Positions 47,164 through 59,168 of a DNA stretch of 64,000 bases are shown here, one piece after another. The notes beneath the pieces were generated by a model. It was not told where the DNA came from. It saw only the letters and a program-made list of their open reading frames with translations, and made no database searches. Source of the stretch: Steinernema hermaphroditum (taxonomy: Eukaryota; Nematoda; Chromadorea; Rhabditida; Steinernematidae); the NCBI GenBank assembly GCA_030435675.1, contig CM059625.1, positions 7,440,001 to 7,504,000 of the forward strand. The letters are read 5' to 3'. The position numbers and the translations under genes are program-made. How positions within the stretch are numbered: the first letter of the stretch is position 1; every line of letters begins with the position of its first letter.

Positions 47164-50100
47164 GCGATTGCCGCCCGCTCGCGCTCGCAGCTTTGACTGT
47201 TATCAAATTCGCTTATCTCCTGTGAACAAACAAATGCTGTTACATAAAACATGGCGTTGGAGTTAATGCAACTGCATGACAGATGACAGTCGATGCACTC
47301 GAAAAGGAAAACGACAACTGTTTCCGAGCTCTCCTCACTTTTTACTCTCGAAGGCACGTCTGTTCGCATAAATTTCTCTTTTTCTCTCACCGATGCCAAA
47401 CGGACTGATCGAGCCAATCGATTGCCAAAAAACGCCGCTGATAGTCGCTATGCATCGCAGTAAAAATACTTGAGAACGAAAAACGAAACAAAGAAGGGGC
47501 CGACTGATTGCGGTGCTATTTATAGCCAGAGCCCGCGGAATACCGTATCTTCTCATCTCTCGCGACGATTAGCCGATTATCAACACAACGACGTTGAAGG
47601 TAAAAACCCTCAAGAACATTCATTTTGTGTTGGATTTCTCTTGTTTCAGCACATTCGCCCGGCGCTCGTTCCCACGCAAAAGAGAATTTAATAATTTCGC
47701 CAATAAACTCGACTGATTGGTTAAGTAATCCGCGCGGAAAAGTAAAGAAGACTTGAAGGAGAACGAAGAGGAGGTGACGTCGCGGGGGTTGAAAGCAGTT
47801 CTAAAAGCCATTGAAAGCGAACTACCCCTTAAAATAGAACGAAGTCAAAAATTCCTTTGCATGTTCCAACTGCGCAGAGCCGGAGGAATCGCCGTTATAC
47901 GATGAGAACAGTACGTGAAAATAAAGTGGGACCCAAAAATTGCGCAAAGCAAACAAACAAATAACTGCAAAGTGGGCGTTTCAAGCGGGTCGAATCGCAT
48001 CGGAAGCCACGGCGAGTTGGGCGGACAGGATCGATATAACTGACGACGGCCCCCTTCTTCCAAGGACGGCCCTCCCATGCGCGGTTCTCTTTCAAAACCT
48101 TTCCGAAGTCTTGAACCACATGTTTAAAAAGCAACAACACCGGACAACTCATATTTTAAGCATAATGTGCCAAAACAGTGCGAGCAAAGCCTCAGCGACT
48201 GCTTTTTGAACGATTTGTTACCACTCTGATCGGGCTCTGTTCAACTTTCAGGTTGTGTTAAATTCTACAACAAACAAACATCATAAGTGGTTCCTATTTG
48301 GCTGCTTTCAGAAATTGCTTTTCTTTACTGTCCTATTAGTTTGAGTCAATCTACGTATTTTTTGCCTGTCGCCAAGTGGAAGAGACCGAACATTTGCATA
48401 CATTTAGAAATACCCTTCGTTCCCTTCCTCTCGAAGACCTTGAAACGCGAAACCACTCAGTCACCTTCTACAGCTTCATGTGCTTCCGTATGGAAGCCAT
48501 CGTTCCACGCGAGAACCAAAAGCGTTCACTTCAGCCCCAACAAAAACGGTGGAGCAAAAGCAATAACTGTTCTAGAAACTGTCAATTTGGAGGCTACAAA
48601 TGCAATGGGACCTAGATACATAACGCATAATACCAAAGAATCGGGAGAGCTATAGCCGCGGTGAGAGAGAAGTAAAAATATTTTGGCAAATGCAAATGTG
48701 AAGTTCAAATGGCGGTCCGGGATGGTAGATATGAAAACATTGACCATACGTAAACACCCTCCTTTTGTAGTTTTATTTCCCTGTTTACAGCTTCCCTCAC
48801 TACGATGAGAACCCTTTCCTGCATTTCTGTCACCTCCGTCCTCTCTATTTTTTTCTCCGCGTGTATAACTGGCAATTCCCACGAGACTGGCGGTCAACAA
48901 ACAAACACAACGCAGGATTCGAGCAGATACAAACTTTATTGTTTTTGTCTCATAATAGTGGTTGCTGTTTACATGCTACTTGTTCGTTCGACGATTTGTC
49001 ACAAGGAGAAGTTTTTCGATCGGCCGTCCCACATCGTTTGGAGATCACAAAAAAGTACTTAACAATGAATTCGCATTGATACATAATGATAGTTGTACAT
49101 TAAAGGCATCAGTGAGAATCCGGAATCGTGCGTCAAACTTTGACAGGTGCAAATGCTAGGCTTCCTAACAGAATGCAGCAAAATGAGGTAATTGGATTTT
49201 AATGGCGCTAATGGACAGAGGAAAGGGCCGGGCGCAGAGTCGCGAACAAAAGTCGAAGGTTTCGCGTGCCGTGGCCATGGACAATAACAGAGCGCCTAAA
49301 TGCCGCGACGAGTTGTGCCTGGCACTCCGTTGTAACGTCATATGTAAATGAAAATGAGTACAATCACGAAGCGCACATGATTGCTCTATGCCAAACGACC
49401 TACATGTCTCAAATCATTGTTAAATTGTATAAGACAGCCCGTAACTCATCCGAAGCGATGACTGTGCGGACAATGTGGAAAGGTCGGAAAGCGCAACACA
49501 GAGAAAGTAGCGCCAACCGTCACGTCGAAGAGTGCTTTGTCCTACTATTCAGATGGAAACCAGTCGTGAGCTCGTCATATCCACCTAGGCCTCTTAGGTA
49601 CTGTTTGGCCTTGTGCCGCGGCAACCTTTCTTTCTATGGACCTTCTGTGTGTTTGTGAGCCTCGATCCCCAGTGGAGTTAAGCCACGTGAATAAACATCA
49701 TTTAGACACGTCAAAATCTCTATCCATTTGGAATGTGTATTCACCTGCCCGGCCAGATGGTAACTTATGACATGCCATGCATTTCCAATACACGAGTTGT
49801 TTTGAGAAGAGCTTGTAGAAAAGAAACGTCTCACTATGACCCTGAGGTTCATCCCCGTTTAGTCGTTCTCTTCTCGGAATCGCTCAATTAGTATTCTCAA
49901 ATTGGATACTGCATTCTTGTCATTCATATAACGTACTATTGAACCATGGGATAAAAGAGACCTCCTGGCGTTCAATTTGAAAGTTCAACCACAATTTGAG
50001 CAAGAAAGTACATCAGTAAATGGGAGATAAACCAGTCTCTTGGCTTCTCTCCATACAAATGAAAGAGAAGTCATGTCACTGGGATCGACTATACTAGGGA

Positions 50101-50442
50101 ACATTAGCCAGTCCCTGTTACCAAAGAGCTAACTGAAGCCTCTGTTAATTAGCTATTTGGTTGCTGTCATTGGTTAACTAGCTACCCTCTGAGCACCTCT
50201 TACAAAGCACAAACGCAGAATTACTTGACATGAATGAAATTAAATTGTCAAATTTTTACTAACAACATAAATCATCTATTCCATTAATATGATAGCTCTG
50301 TATGTCAAATCCAAAACGAAAAAGTAGCAGCGGCGTTACAAAATTCAGTTAGAGAAAAGCCAGCTTCAATTAGAGTGTGCCGTGACGACGCTATAATTGA
50401 TACATTTAGTCACTGAAAATTAGCTTAAAAGAAGGTGGAGTT
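47164..50442. other. 3.3-kb region without a supported gene
   Basis: Many short ORFs on both strands (for example 48287-48655 plus and 48526-48900 minus overlapping it) but no domain, splice-consistent chain or RNA gene that I can defend. Base composition shifts between AT-rich and mixed. Confidence 0.35.
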
Positions 50443-50664
50443 TCAATGATTCATGTGCACCCATGTAGTCATGGCAGCCACCATTCGCTCGTCCAATCGA
50501 TCACCAAGCGTTCTAGTGTGAGGGAACGAGCGAGAGAAGTGGAAAGAAAATAACGCCACGAGGACAAACAGAACGACGTCGACCTCGTGGGCAGCCATGG
50601 CCAACGGCGAGACGACAGGCAAGATCGCGAACGGCGCCAGAAAGGCTGATGAACATGTCGCCAT
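50443..50664 (-). CDS. Candidate 73-residue membrane protein
   Basis: An ATG at 50664 opens MATCSSAFLAPFAILPVVSP. A second hydrophobic stretch (VDVVLFVLVALFSFHF) and a polar end (LGDRLDERMVAAMTTWVHMNH is the final segment) follow before TGA at 50443. Third codon positions are G/C-rich, unlike the surrounding AT-rich spacer. It begins 260 bases downstream of the MXRA7-like stop on the same strand, a spacing that could allow operon-style expression. Family unknown. Confidence 0.3.
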   Translation of the reverse strand: MATCSSAFLAPFAILPVVSPLAMAAHEVDVVLFVLVALFSFHFSRSFPHTRTLGDRLDERMVAAMTTWVHMNH

Positions 50665-50925
50665 TCGTCGAAGTAGCAGAGCCAAGAGAGCTGAAGCCTG
50701 AAAGGGACGTCGAGATACCGCGAATGACGGACCGGGGCGTGAATTTTGAAAGAGAGGAGTGTCTGCTTATGACACTTCGTTTGATCTTGCTTTGTCCTAG
50801 AGTTGCTCAACTTGCCGGATATGACCCTTTAGCCTTTCTGACATTAAATGAGGGGTTAGTGGTCAACGCATTCGGCAAAAAATAATAGTTAATAATAAAA
50901 GAGTGTGAAACAATGCCGAGAATCA

Positions 50926-51604
50926 TTAGATGGCATAAAGCTTCATTTGTTCCTCGAGATCACCCTTGTTGTTCAGTCCGAACTTGTCTCCTTGTGCCTT
51001 CATGAGGGAGTATATAGACTCGAGCTGCTGCTTTTTTATATCACTTTCCTAAATTCTCCACAAATGACAGATTCCTGGAAAGAGGCTTACTTCTTTTAGC
51101 TGCTCCTTAGTCATGGCTTGCTCCAACTTTTTCGTTTTAGCTCGCAATTCAGCGGTGGCCAGCTTACCGTGCAGCTTGCCCAACGTCTGAAGGATATCAA
51201 TAGTGGTCTCATAGTCGCTCTCCATGTCCATGATAAGCTCCGACGTTCCCTCGCCGTCAACGTTTTTGCGCTCTACAACCTAGAACTCGCACAGTGTTCG
51301 ATCTTCAGTGACTTTTCTCAGCAACCTTTTTTGGAAAGCTCTCCTGCACTGCCTCGTCCTCATTCTCATCGCTAATCTCCTCAGCAGCTAAACCACAACT
51401 CAATACCGGTAACATGATGCAATTACCGTTATCACTGCACTGCAAATCCTCGTCGTCTTCACTATCCTCGTGAGCTGTTCTGAAGAACTTTTTCCTCATA
51501 ACAAACAGCACGGCTAAGCCAAGTAATGCCGAAAAGACATAGTATACTCCATCCGGATAACGAAACGTCGATAGTAAATTCACACCGAAACCGGCAATAG
51601 TCAT
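50926..51604 (-). CDS. MXRA7-like coiled-coil membrane protein
   Basis: The start is the ATG at 51604, just after a TGTTTTCAG acceptor (spliced leader or an upstream exon). The N-terminus has one span (GVYYVFSALLGLAVLFVM) and a basic stop-transfer (RKKFFR), then an acidic linker (EDSEDDEDLQCSDNG, EEISDENEDEAVQESFP). The C-terminal helical part, DILQTLGKLHGKLATAELRA then AMTKEQLKEESDIKKQQLES and IYSLMKAQGDKFGL with a final DLEEQMKLYAI, strongly resembles the matrix-remodeling-associated protein 7 helical domain (MTKEEL..., KLM, EEQLKLY). Three or four exons; stop TAA at 50928-50926. MXRA7 function is poorly known even in vertebrates. Confidence 0.72.
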
Positions 51605-52124
51605 ACCTGAAAACATAAAAGAGACAGACTTAATGAGGTAGTGCCAGGGATTCTCAATCGCGCAAAAAGAGTCGAATAGCCCACACCGTGTCTCTCACAC
51701 GCAAACATCCTCTATTCCTAAATGCTTTTCGCCTCCAGTTACCATAACTACGGGGATGAGACTCATGGATTAAAGCACTCCAAATCCGTCACACCTCCGA
51801 GCGTCCATAAGGAAATTGCTATTTCCTCAAAACAGCCTTCACGCTCGTCAGCACTCTCTTCACTTAAATTTGATTTGAAATCAATACTATTGGACACTGT
51901 GAACTTAAAAAACAATGTACAATTGAGGGTGGAACATGATCTAAGATACTAGAGTGTTAAGAAAAATCCTTAAGCAGACTACAGCAGTACATTAAAAATG
52001 GCAATAGCCGACAAAATGATCTGAAATGTGTCATATAATCATAAATACGAAGGTATTGATGTAGGGGAACAGTGAACAGCACTTTTCGATAGCCGTAAAT
52101 GGTATGATGCGTGCACATGGCAGT
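51605..52124. other. Spacer
   Basis: About 520 bases upstream of the MXRA7-like gene with no supported gene. A plus-strand ORF at 51722-51952 has no recognisable features. Confidence 0.35.
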
Positions 52125-52454
52125 TTATTCTGTCAAATATTGCATTTCAATTAAATATTGCAATTTATTGACCCACTTTGCTTTGCACGAACTAGTGATG
52201 CATTTGCAAAGGGTGTTAAAGTTGTCCGAAATACTCGCGAGCTTTGTCTGTATCCGACGGTAAAGTCTACGCAGTGAGACGACCACACACATCGAGAGCG
52301 CATCATCCTCAAACAATATCCCGAAGGTTGCCATTATAACGTTTTTCTCATTCTTCGCCGCCAGAACCGCCGAACTCATTCGAAAGGAAGCGTCGCTGAC
52401 ATCGTCACGTTCCCTGTCCTCGCACCGCTCCACTGGTGCCACGATGCGATTCTG
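52125..52454 (-). CDS. Unassigned coding-like terminal exon
   Basis: After an AAAACTCAG acceptor the frame reads NRIVAPVERCEDRERDDVSD, then FRMSSAVLAAKNEKNVIMAT, FGILFEDDALSMCVVVSLRR and LYRRIQTKLASISDNFNTLC, ending at 52125. The mixed polar/hydrophobic helical composition looks like protein, but no family is recognised and the upstream exons (52.46-52.68 kb) are not clear. An AATAAA lies inside the last part of the frame, so the real stop may differ. It could be a decayed gene. Confidence 0.28.
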   Translation of the reverse strand, partial: QNRIVAPVERCEDRERDDVSDASFRMSSAVLAAKNEKNVIMATFGILFEDDALSMCVVVSLRRLYRRIQTKLASISDNFNTLCKCITSSCKAKWVNKLQYLIEMQYLTE

Positions 52455-52766
52455 AGTTTTGAAGCAATCTTTCCCAATTTTTAGAAGCGATAATGAACGA
52501 AAATGCGAGCAGTGTTTGAGATTGAACAAAACATGATTCGTGCAACGAACGTGCGATAGTTCCGATATTTTTAATCTCAAACTCTTTCTTCATAGAAGTT
52601 CTATAAACTCCTTGATTCAAAAATTCATTCCAAAATAGTTTTCTTTTTTTTGAAGAGAATTCTGTAGACACTTGAATACTGTGCGTGTTATTGTTGATGC
52701 TTCAGGAGTGTGTGGCGTTTCCTTTGAAAGTCTTCATCGTTTGAGATGGTCTTCATAATGTTGTGT

Positions 52767-52774
52767 CGTTTCAG
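52767..52774 (+). promoter_or_regulatory. Probable trans-splice acceptor of TOP3B
   Basis: GTTTCAG-type acceptor ending at 52774, five bases before the TOP3B ATG, with no upstream coding exon needed. Confidence 0.5.
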
Positions 52775-52779
52775 AAGCC

Positions 52780-55700
52780 ATGACGGTGGTGCTTATGGTG
52801 GCGGAAAAGCCAATGCTTGCCGATGCCATAGCGAAGATCTTGTCAAATCACACAGCCAAGAGCAGAAAAGGTTGGTGTTTGAAGAGCAATTAATGAATGT
52901 ACGTTTTTCAAGGTTCAAATGGTGCTTGCTCTATTCATGAATTCAAAGGCAATTTCATGGGAAAGCAAGTTAATTACAAAATGACAAGTACATGTGGCCA
53001 CGTTATGTCACTGGATTTCGATGCGAAGTATAATAACTGGGACAGGACTGATCCTGTTGAACTATATACTGCCAAGAGTGAAAAGGTCGAAGCCATGCCG
53101 AAGTTGAAGATGAATCATGTACGTTTGTTTAGTAGACGTAGTATATGTCAATGTTGTTAATTTAGTTTTTGAGTTCAGAAGCTCGTGAATGCGATTATCT
53201 TGTTCTTTGGCTCGACTGTGACAAAGAAGGCGAAAACATTTGCTTTGAAGTGATAGACGCTGTACGCGGTAGCATGAATTGTGCGAATAAGTCACGATTT
53301 ATGGACAACGTTTATCGGTAAAACCAAAGGACAAATGTGTATTCATATGTTCTTTTATTTAGGGCTCATTTCTCGGCGATCACTGACAAAGACATTAAGG
53401 CTGCCATGTCTAATTTGGGCCGCCCAAATCTCAATGAATCACTTTCTGTAGATGCACGCCAGGAACTCGACTTGAGAATCGGATGTGCATTTACGCGCTT
53501 TCAGACGAAATATTTTCATGTTAGTATTGTAGCGAAAAATTGCAGGACTAATCTTTCATTTTAAGGGGAAGTATGGCGATCTTGACAGTAGCTGCGTTTC
53601 ATTCGGGCCGTGCCAGACTCCTACATTGGGTTTCTGTGTTACACGCCATGATAAAATTACACAGTTCAAACCAGAAACCTATTACGTAATAAAGGTTCTT
53701 ATCGAGAACGATTCAACGAATCCTATCAAGCTTACTTGGCAACGAGGAAGAATATTTGACCAAGATGTCTGTACATTATTTTACGATAGAGTGAAGCGCC
53801 ACGAGAAGTCCGCTATTTCTGTAGCAGACGTGAGCAAAAAGGAGGGCAAAAAAGATCGACCGAAAGCACTGAATACCGTAGAACTGCTTCGAGTTGGAAG
53901 TAGTTTTCTCGGATTAGGTCCAGCGCAAACGATGTCCGTTGCTGAGCATTTGTACACGCAGGGGTATATTAGTTACCCACGAACGGAAACTACCGCTTAT
54001 CCAACGAACTTTGATCTTAAAGGCACATTGCAGAACCAAGTTAATGATCCGAGATGGGGAAATATTGTACAAATGGTAATTTACTGTTGTATTGCTTTAT
54101 GTTTTAGTATTGCTTTGCAGGTTCTGACTGCAGGGATAAAGAAGCCAAAGGGTGGTGAAGATAAAGGAGATCACCCCCCAATTACTCCAATGAGAGCTAA
54201 TGACGGACGATTAAGTGGGGGTATGTTTTAGTAATCTTAAAGGTTATGTAATTCGCCTGTTATCTGCAGACCATCTACGAATTTATGAGTACGTCACACA
54301 GCACTTCATTGCAACGCTTATGTCATCATGTCGGTACATAACAAAAACAATCAAGTACGCTTTACTGCGCTGCATTTCGTTTTCTAATTCCGAATCATTT
54401 AGATTTGTTATTGGCGGTGAAGAATTCACTGTATCCGGAAAAACTGTTACGGATCCTGGTTTTACGCAAGTCATGACATGGCAAGCTATCGATGATAATG
54501 AAATTGTACCCAATGTTACAACTGGAACTCAGTTCATCGTCAAGTAATTTTTAATAGCTATATGATTATCTGGTTTTGAATTGAATTTTTAAAGGGATGT
54601 TTCCATGAGCAGCGATCAGACCGGGCCGCCAGAATACTTAACGGAATCCGAACTAATTACTCTTATGGAAAAACACGGAATTGGGACAGATGCTTCCATT
54701 CCTGTTCATATTAACACCATCTGCCAGCGGAATTACGTTAAGGTACCATGGTATAACACGTTTTTTTTTTAATTCATGCATAACTTGTCAGGTTGAAACT
54801 GGACGAAAATTAATTCCCACAAAATTGGGTATAGCGTTAGTTCATGGATATTGGCGCGTCGATCCGGAGCTGGTTTTGCCTACAATGCGTGCTGAATTAG
54901 AGACGCAATTAAATTTGATAGCGGCTGGTAAAGCAGATTTTAACGAAGTTAAAAATCATGCTTTGGACATGTTTAAGCAAAAGTTTATGTACTTCGTGGA
55001 AAACGTCAGTGCAGTCGATTCATTGTTTGAAGGTGGGCTTGAATGGCAGATAAGCATTATTTGGCCAATTTAGTGTCTTTCACAAGCCTCGCCGAAACAG
55101 GAAAACCATATTGTCGGTGTGGAAAGTGTAAACGATTCATGAAACTTGTAGAAGCACGGCCTCAGCGATTGTACTGCCCGTCTTGTCAAGTGAGTTCTTC
55201 TCGAAGACAGTGTTAATGTAATCCGATTTTAGGATACTTATAGTTTACCAACCGGTAAGGATGGAGTTCTAAAAACCTTCGGAGAAAAAAAATGTCCATT
55301 GGATGAATTCGAACTGCTTTACTGGCAAGGACCAGGTGGAAAACTGTCCCGTTCTTATCCTTTCTGTCCGTATTGCTTCAACAACCCACCTTTTGAAAAA
55401 ATGCCAAAAGGTGTGGGATGCAATGACTGCTCTCACCCCACATGTGTTCATTCCTACATGTAATAGCCCACATTTGGTGAAATTTCCCTATACAATGTAT
55501 TTTAGGCGCTCAGGTGTTGTGCAGTGTCCACAGAAATGTGCGAGTGGATGGGGTGTAATGGTGCTTGATCCTCTCTCCGGTCCAAAGTGGAGACTGTGTT
55601 GCAACCGATGTCCTGCCGTTATCGGGATATTCCCTGGAGCGAGTAAGGTTTCCGTTGCCGACCGAAAATGCAACCACTGTGATGCCCGCTTCATATCTGC

Positions 55701-55980
55701 GGAATTTAGAGATGTGGTAATTTAATGCAGAAATTTTCTTTAAATGTTTATGATACGGAGTTTTCAGGAGAAAGCTCCGTTTGGCGATGCCAATTTCACT
55801 GGATGTGTATTTTGCAATGAAGATATCTTCTCTACATGCGTGAACCTGAACCATGCGCATATGAGCGTGGAAATGAAGCACCGCGTTGAGCAAGCAACAG
55901 CGAAATCCAGCCGAGGACGAGGCCGTGGTCGTGGTCGTGGGAGAGGAACGCGCGGCAGAGGTCGTGGCGGAGGAAGATGA
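52780..55980 (+). CDS. top3b: TOP3B, type IA DNA/RNA topoisomerase III beta
   Basis: Single-strand-passing topoisomerase acting on DNA and mRNA, usually with TDRD3. The TOPRIM N-terminus is [20 protein letters not shown], followed by [18 protein letters not shown] and the acidic metal site [15 protein letters not shown]. Then come [13 protein letters not shown] and the catalytic tyrosine in [13 protein letters not shown], with [11 protein letters not shown] and [16 protein letters not shown]. The C-terminal half carries several Cys-x-x-Cys zinc pairs (CRCGKC, CPSC, CPYC, CCNRC, CNHC, CVFC) and an RG-repeat tail ([11 protein letters not shown] and RGRGGGR) before TGA at 55980. About ten exons with 45-60-nt introns. 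The catalytic Tyr and metal-binding residues are intact. The long RG tail is what separates TOP3B from TOP3A. Confidence 0.96.
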
Positions 55981-56464
55981 TCTAATAGGACAACTGATAT
56001 ATGCTTTGTGTGATAAAACCTTGTTATTGTTGTTGAATAAGTTAAAGTAAGTGAAATGAAGCAAGTAGAGTGTATGAAAGTGCATGACAATTTTCGCATG
56101 TCAGTGAGTATCTACTACCAAGTAAATTCAACTTGAAAAAGTTAACTTAGCTTAACTTAAAAAGTCAACTCAAAAAGCAATGGTGCGGGGAATATAGTTG
56201 GGGTTCCTGCAAAGAACGTTACCGTATTGTGCTTGGAGCTGGAAAATTCTTATTGCATCACCTTGCTGATTTCAGATCACGGCTGATCTGAATTAAATTC
56301 CCTCAGGCTCTTTTATTGGGCAACCGTTGCTGTAGTGTTTTCAAATTCGATAATGTATATGACGTTCCGCTCAATTTGCATGCGTTTAACGGCAGGAATC
56401 TTCATGCCGATGCGGACTTGATTTTCTACGTTAATTTGCTAATTTTCAGATTATCTTGGGCAAA
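55981..56464 (+). other. TOP3B-ATAD3 spacer
   Basis: 484 bases with no gene. A CTAATTTTCAG acceptor lies 14 bases before the ATAD3 ATG. Both genes are on the plus strand, so co-transcription is possible but not shown. Confidence 0.45.
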
Positions 56465-58736
56465 ATGTCTTGGTTGTTTGGTATGAAGCCGCAGGATGCT
56501 CCTGTACCCCCAGAATTGACTGGAATGGCGGGTGGCGCAGGTGGGTTTCTCACAAATCAATTCGTTTCTAAGGGAATCAGTTTCAGGCAATACTGGCGAT
56601 TCTGGAAAGGGTCAGCCACAGAACCCGAAAGAAGCTGTAGGAGGAAAGATGGCTTACTCTTTCGATTCAACAGCACTTGAACGTGCGGCTAAAGCTGCCC
56701 GCGAACTGGAGAAGTTCAGTAATGCAAAAGAAGCTTTGGAGTTATCACGATTGCAAGAAGTTACTCGACAGAAGGAGGTTGACCAGCAAACAAAGGTTTT
56801 AGCCAATCTTAAAATGGTGTATACACTTTGCAATTTAGCAACTGGAAGCACAGATTCAAGCAATGAAAGCTGATCATCAACGAGTTGCCGAGGAAGAGCG
56901 GAGAAAGACGCTTATTGAAGAAACTAAGCATGCCCGATCGGTACGTGGTGTACTATTGTGCATTGATTTGATCGCGTTTTCTCCATATAGCGCGCCGATT
57001 ATCAAGACCAGCTTGCTCGCAAGCGTTCCGAAGATGAGCTTGCACTTAAAGCACGCATGCAAGAAGAGAACCTTCGAAAACAGGAAGAATCTGTCAAGAA
57101 GCAGGAAGCGCTCAGAAAATGTTTGCGAACTCGTCGGCTCTTGTTTATGCATACTTATGATTTTAGCTACCATTGAGCACGAGCTAGCACTGAAACATAA
57201 GTATGATCTGGAGAAAGTGGACGCTCAAATCAAAGCCCAGGCTAATGCCGCTCGTAAAAATCGTGATGTGAACTTGGAGCAGTTGCGTGCCCATGAGGAA
57301 GAACGGCGAAAAACTGTCATTGAGCAGATCAAGTACTGTAGTGATGGGTCCACTGTTGTTCAAGAGCATTTTTAGGACGAGTGGAGCGGTGATTGGCGCT
57401 GGCTTGAATGAATTCCTGAATGATAAGAAGAAGATTGTTGCAACCGTATGGTCTCTCCTATTTCTGCTCTTTTATGTCTTAGACTTTAGGTTGGTGGCCT
57501 CACAGCTTTAGCAGTGGGGTGGTATGCTGCCAAACGAGGTACAGCCGTGACTGCGCGCTTTGTTGAAGCTAGGCTGGGCAAGCCGAGTCTTGTTCGTGAC
57601 ACATCAAGGATTACTCCCATAGAAACTCTGAAGCATCCTGTAAAAACCGCGCAGCGACTATTTAGGCGATCTGACGACCCACTAAAAGGAGTTGTACTCA
57701 GTGTATGTTTTCGAAGTGTACTTCTTTCAAAGCATGCTCTTTTTATTTTTAGCCAGCTTTAGAATCGCGTCTTCGTGATGTAGCCATAACAACCAAAAAC
57801 ACGAAGAGAAATCACGGTTTGTTCCGTAATGTTTTGTTTTATGGGCCACCTGGAACCGGTAAAACGCTTTTTGCCAAGGTAACTGCCACAATCTGTTGAA
57901 GATTAGAAGTTCAGTGTTATAGAGCCTTGCTCAACATTCTGGTCTGGACTATGCCATTATGACTGGCGGTGATGTAGCCCCAATGGGTCCTGATGGCGTA
58001 TCTGCTATTCACAAAGTTTTTGACTGGGCTGAGAATTCTCGTAACGGGTGATTTCCGTCAAGCTTGTTAACATTCTTACATAATCATTTAGTCTTATTCT
58101 TTTCATCGATGAAGCGGATGCTTTCCTGCGCAAACGGAGCACAGAACAAATTAGCGAGGATATGCGAGCCATGTTGAATGCTTTCCTTTACCGTACTGGT
58201 ACGCAGTCTCGCAAGTTCATGCTTGTTGTAGCCAGTAACCAGCCTGAGCAGTTTGATTGGGCCGTCAACGATCGTTTGGACGAACTCGTTGAATTTGCTC
58301 TACCTGGTCAGTTTTCATCGCCTTGATACAGTAACAGTCGTCATGCTACTATTATTTTAGGCGTTGAAGAAAGAACTCGCATTTTGTTGCAATATTTCAA
58401 GCAGTATATTGCCGACGCAGCGACTTCTGGATCTAGAAAAGAGCGACTGAAGTTGGCTGATTTTGACTGGATTGGCAAGGTTGAACAGATTGCTAAAGAG
58501 ACCGAGGGCATGTCCGGACGTGAGCTGTCAAAGTTGGTCATTGGTTGGCAGGTCTGCTTATTGTATCAAGTCAGAAAATTCAAACCTTTATTCTTTAGGC
58601 ATCAGCTTATGCTTCGGAAGATGGAGTCCTGACCACGGAAATGATGGACCGTAATGTAAAGGAGGCTATGATTCAGCATGGTCGCAAGATGGACTGGCTT
58701 GCTCGAGAAGCAGCCATGGCTCCTTCCAAACAATAA
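56465..58736 (+). CDS. atad3: ATAD3, mitochondrial AAA+ ATPase
   Basis: Inner-membrane AAA+ protein at mitochondrial contact sites, needed for nucleoid organisation and cholesterol/lipid handling. The N-terminus ([20 protein letters not shown]) is followed by a long charged coiled coil ([20 protein letters not shown] through [20 protein letters not shown]). A membrane segment after [20 protein letters not shown] then leads to the AAA module. Walker A is [14 protein letters not shown], Walker B is [15 protein letters not shown], sensor 1 is [11 protein letters not shown] and the arginine-finger region is [10 protein letters not shown]. The C-terminal lid holds [13 protein letters not shown] and the chain ends [14 protein letters not shown] at TAA 58734-58736. 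About eleven exons, total near 590 residues, the usual size. Poly(A) signal AATAAA at 58886-58891. Confidence 0.97.
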
Positions 58737-58885
58737 GTCTATTGTTATTAGCTGTTAGACATAGGGATTGCGCTGTTTACGTTTTTATTGTTGTTGACTT
58801 GTTGTTAGTCTAGCATATACTTATAAATTGGAAACCCGAGTCGAATTTGTGTTAGCGTATTTCCCTTGTGCCGCTTTGGCCTATC

Positions 58886-58891
58886 AATAAA
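58886..58891 (+). terminator. Poly(A) signal of ATAD3
   Basis: AATAAA 150 bases after the ATAD3 stop codon, on the same strand. Confidence 0.5.
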
Positions 58892-59063
58892 TTCCTTCAC
58901 AACATGCGAACGTTGGCGCAGGCTATGCAAAACTTTAAAATAATCAGGAAGCGTGTACTCACACTGAAAAAATGCTTTAAATGAACGTATGCAATTATGT
59001 AATGAGAATGACCATTTTTCGCGTATTTCCACAACGGATGTTTTGTTCAGCAGACTCTGCTGC

Positions 59064-59168
59064 GACTCAGACTCGTCTGGCTTGACGCTAGACTCAGACT
59101 CGTCTGGCTTAACGCTAGACTCAGACTCGTCTGGCTTGACGCTAGACTCAGACTCGTCTGGCTTGACG
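59064..59168. repeat. 27-bp minisatellite, 3.9 copies
   Basis: Units start at 59064, 59091, 59118 and 59145; the sequence is GACTCAGACTCGTCTGGCTT followed by GACGCTA, with one G-to-A change in copy 2. The unit is a multiple of three and one plus-strand frame stays open through all copies (DSDSSGLTL per unit). Confidence 0.95.
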
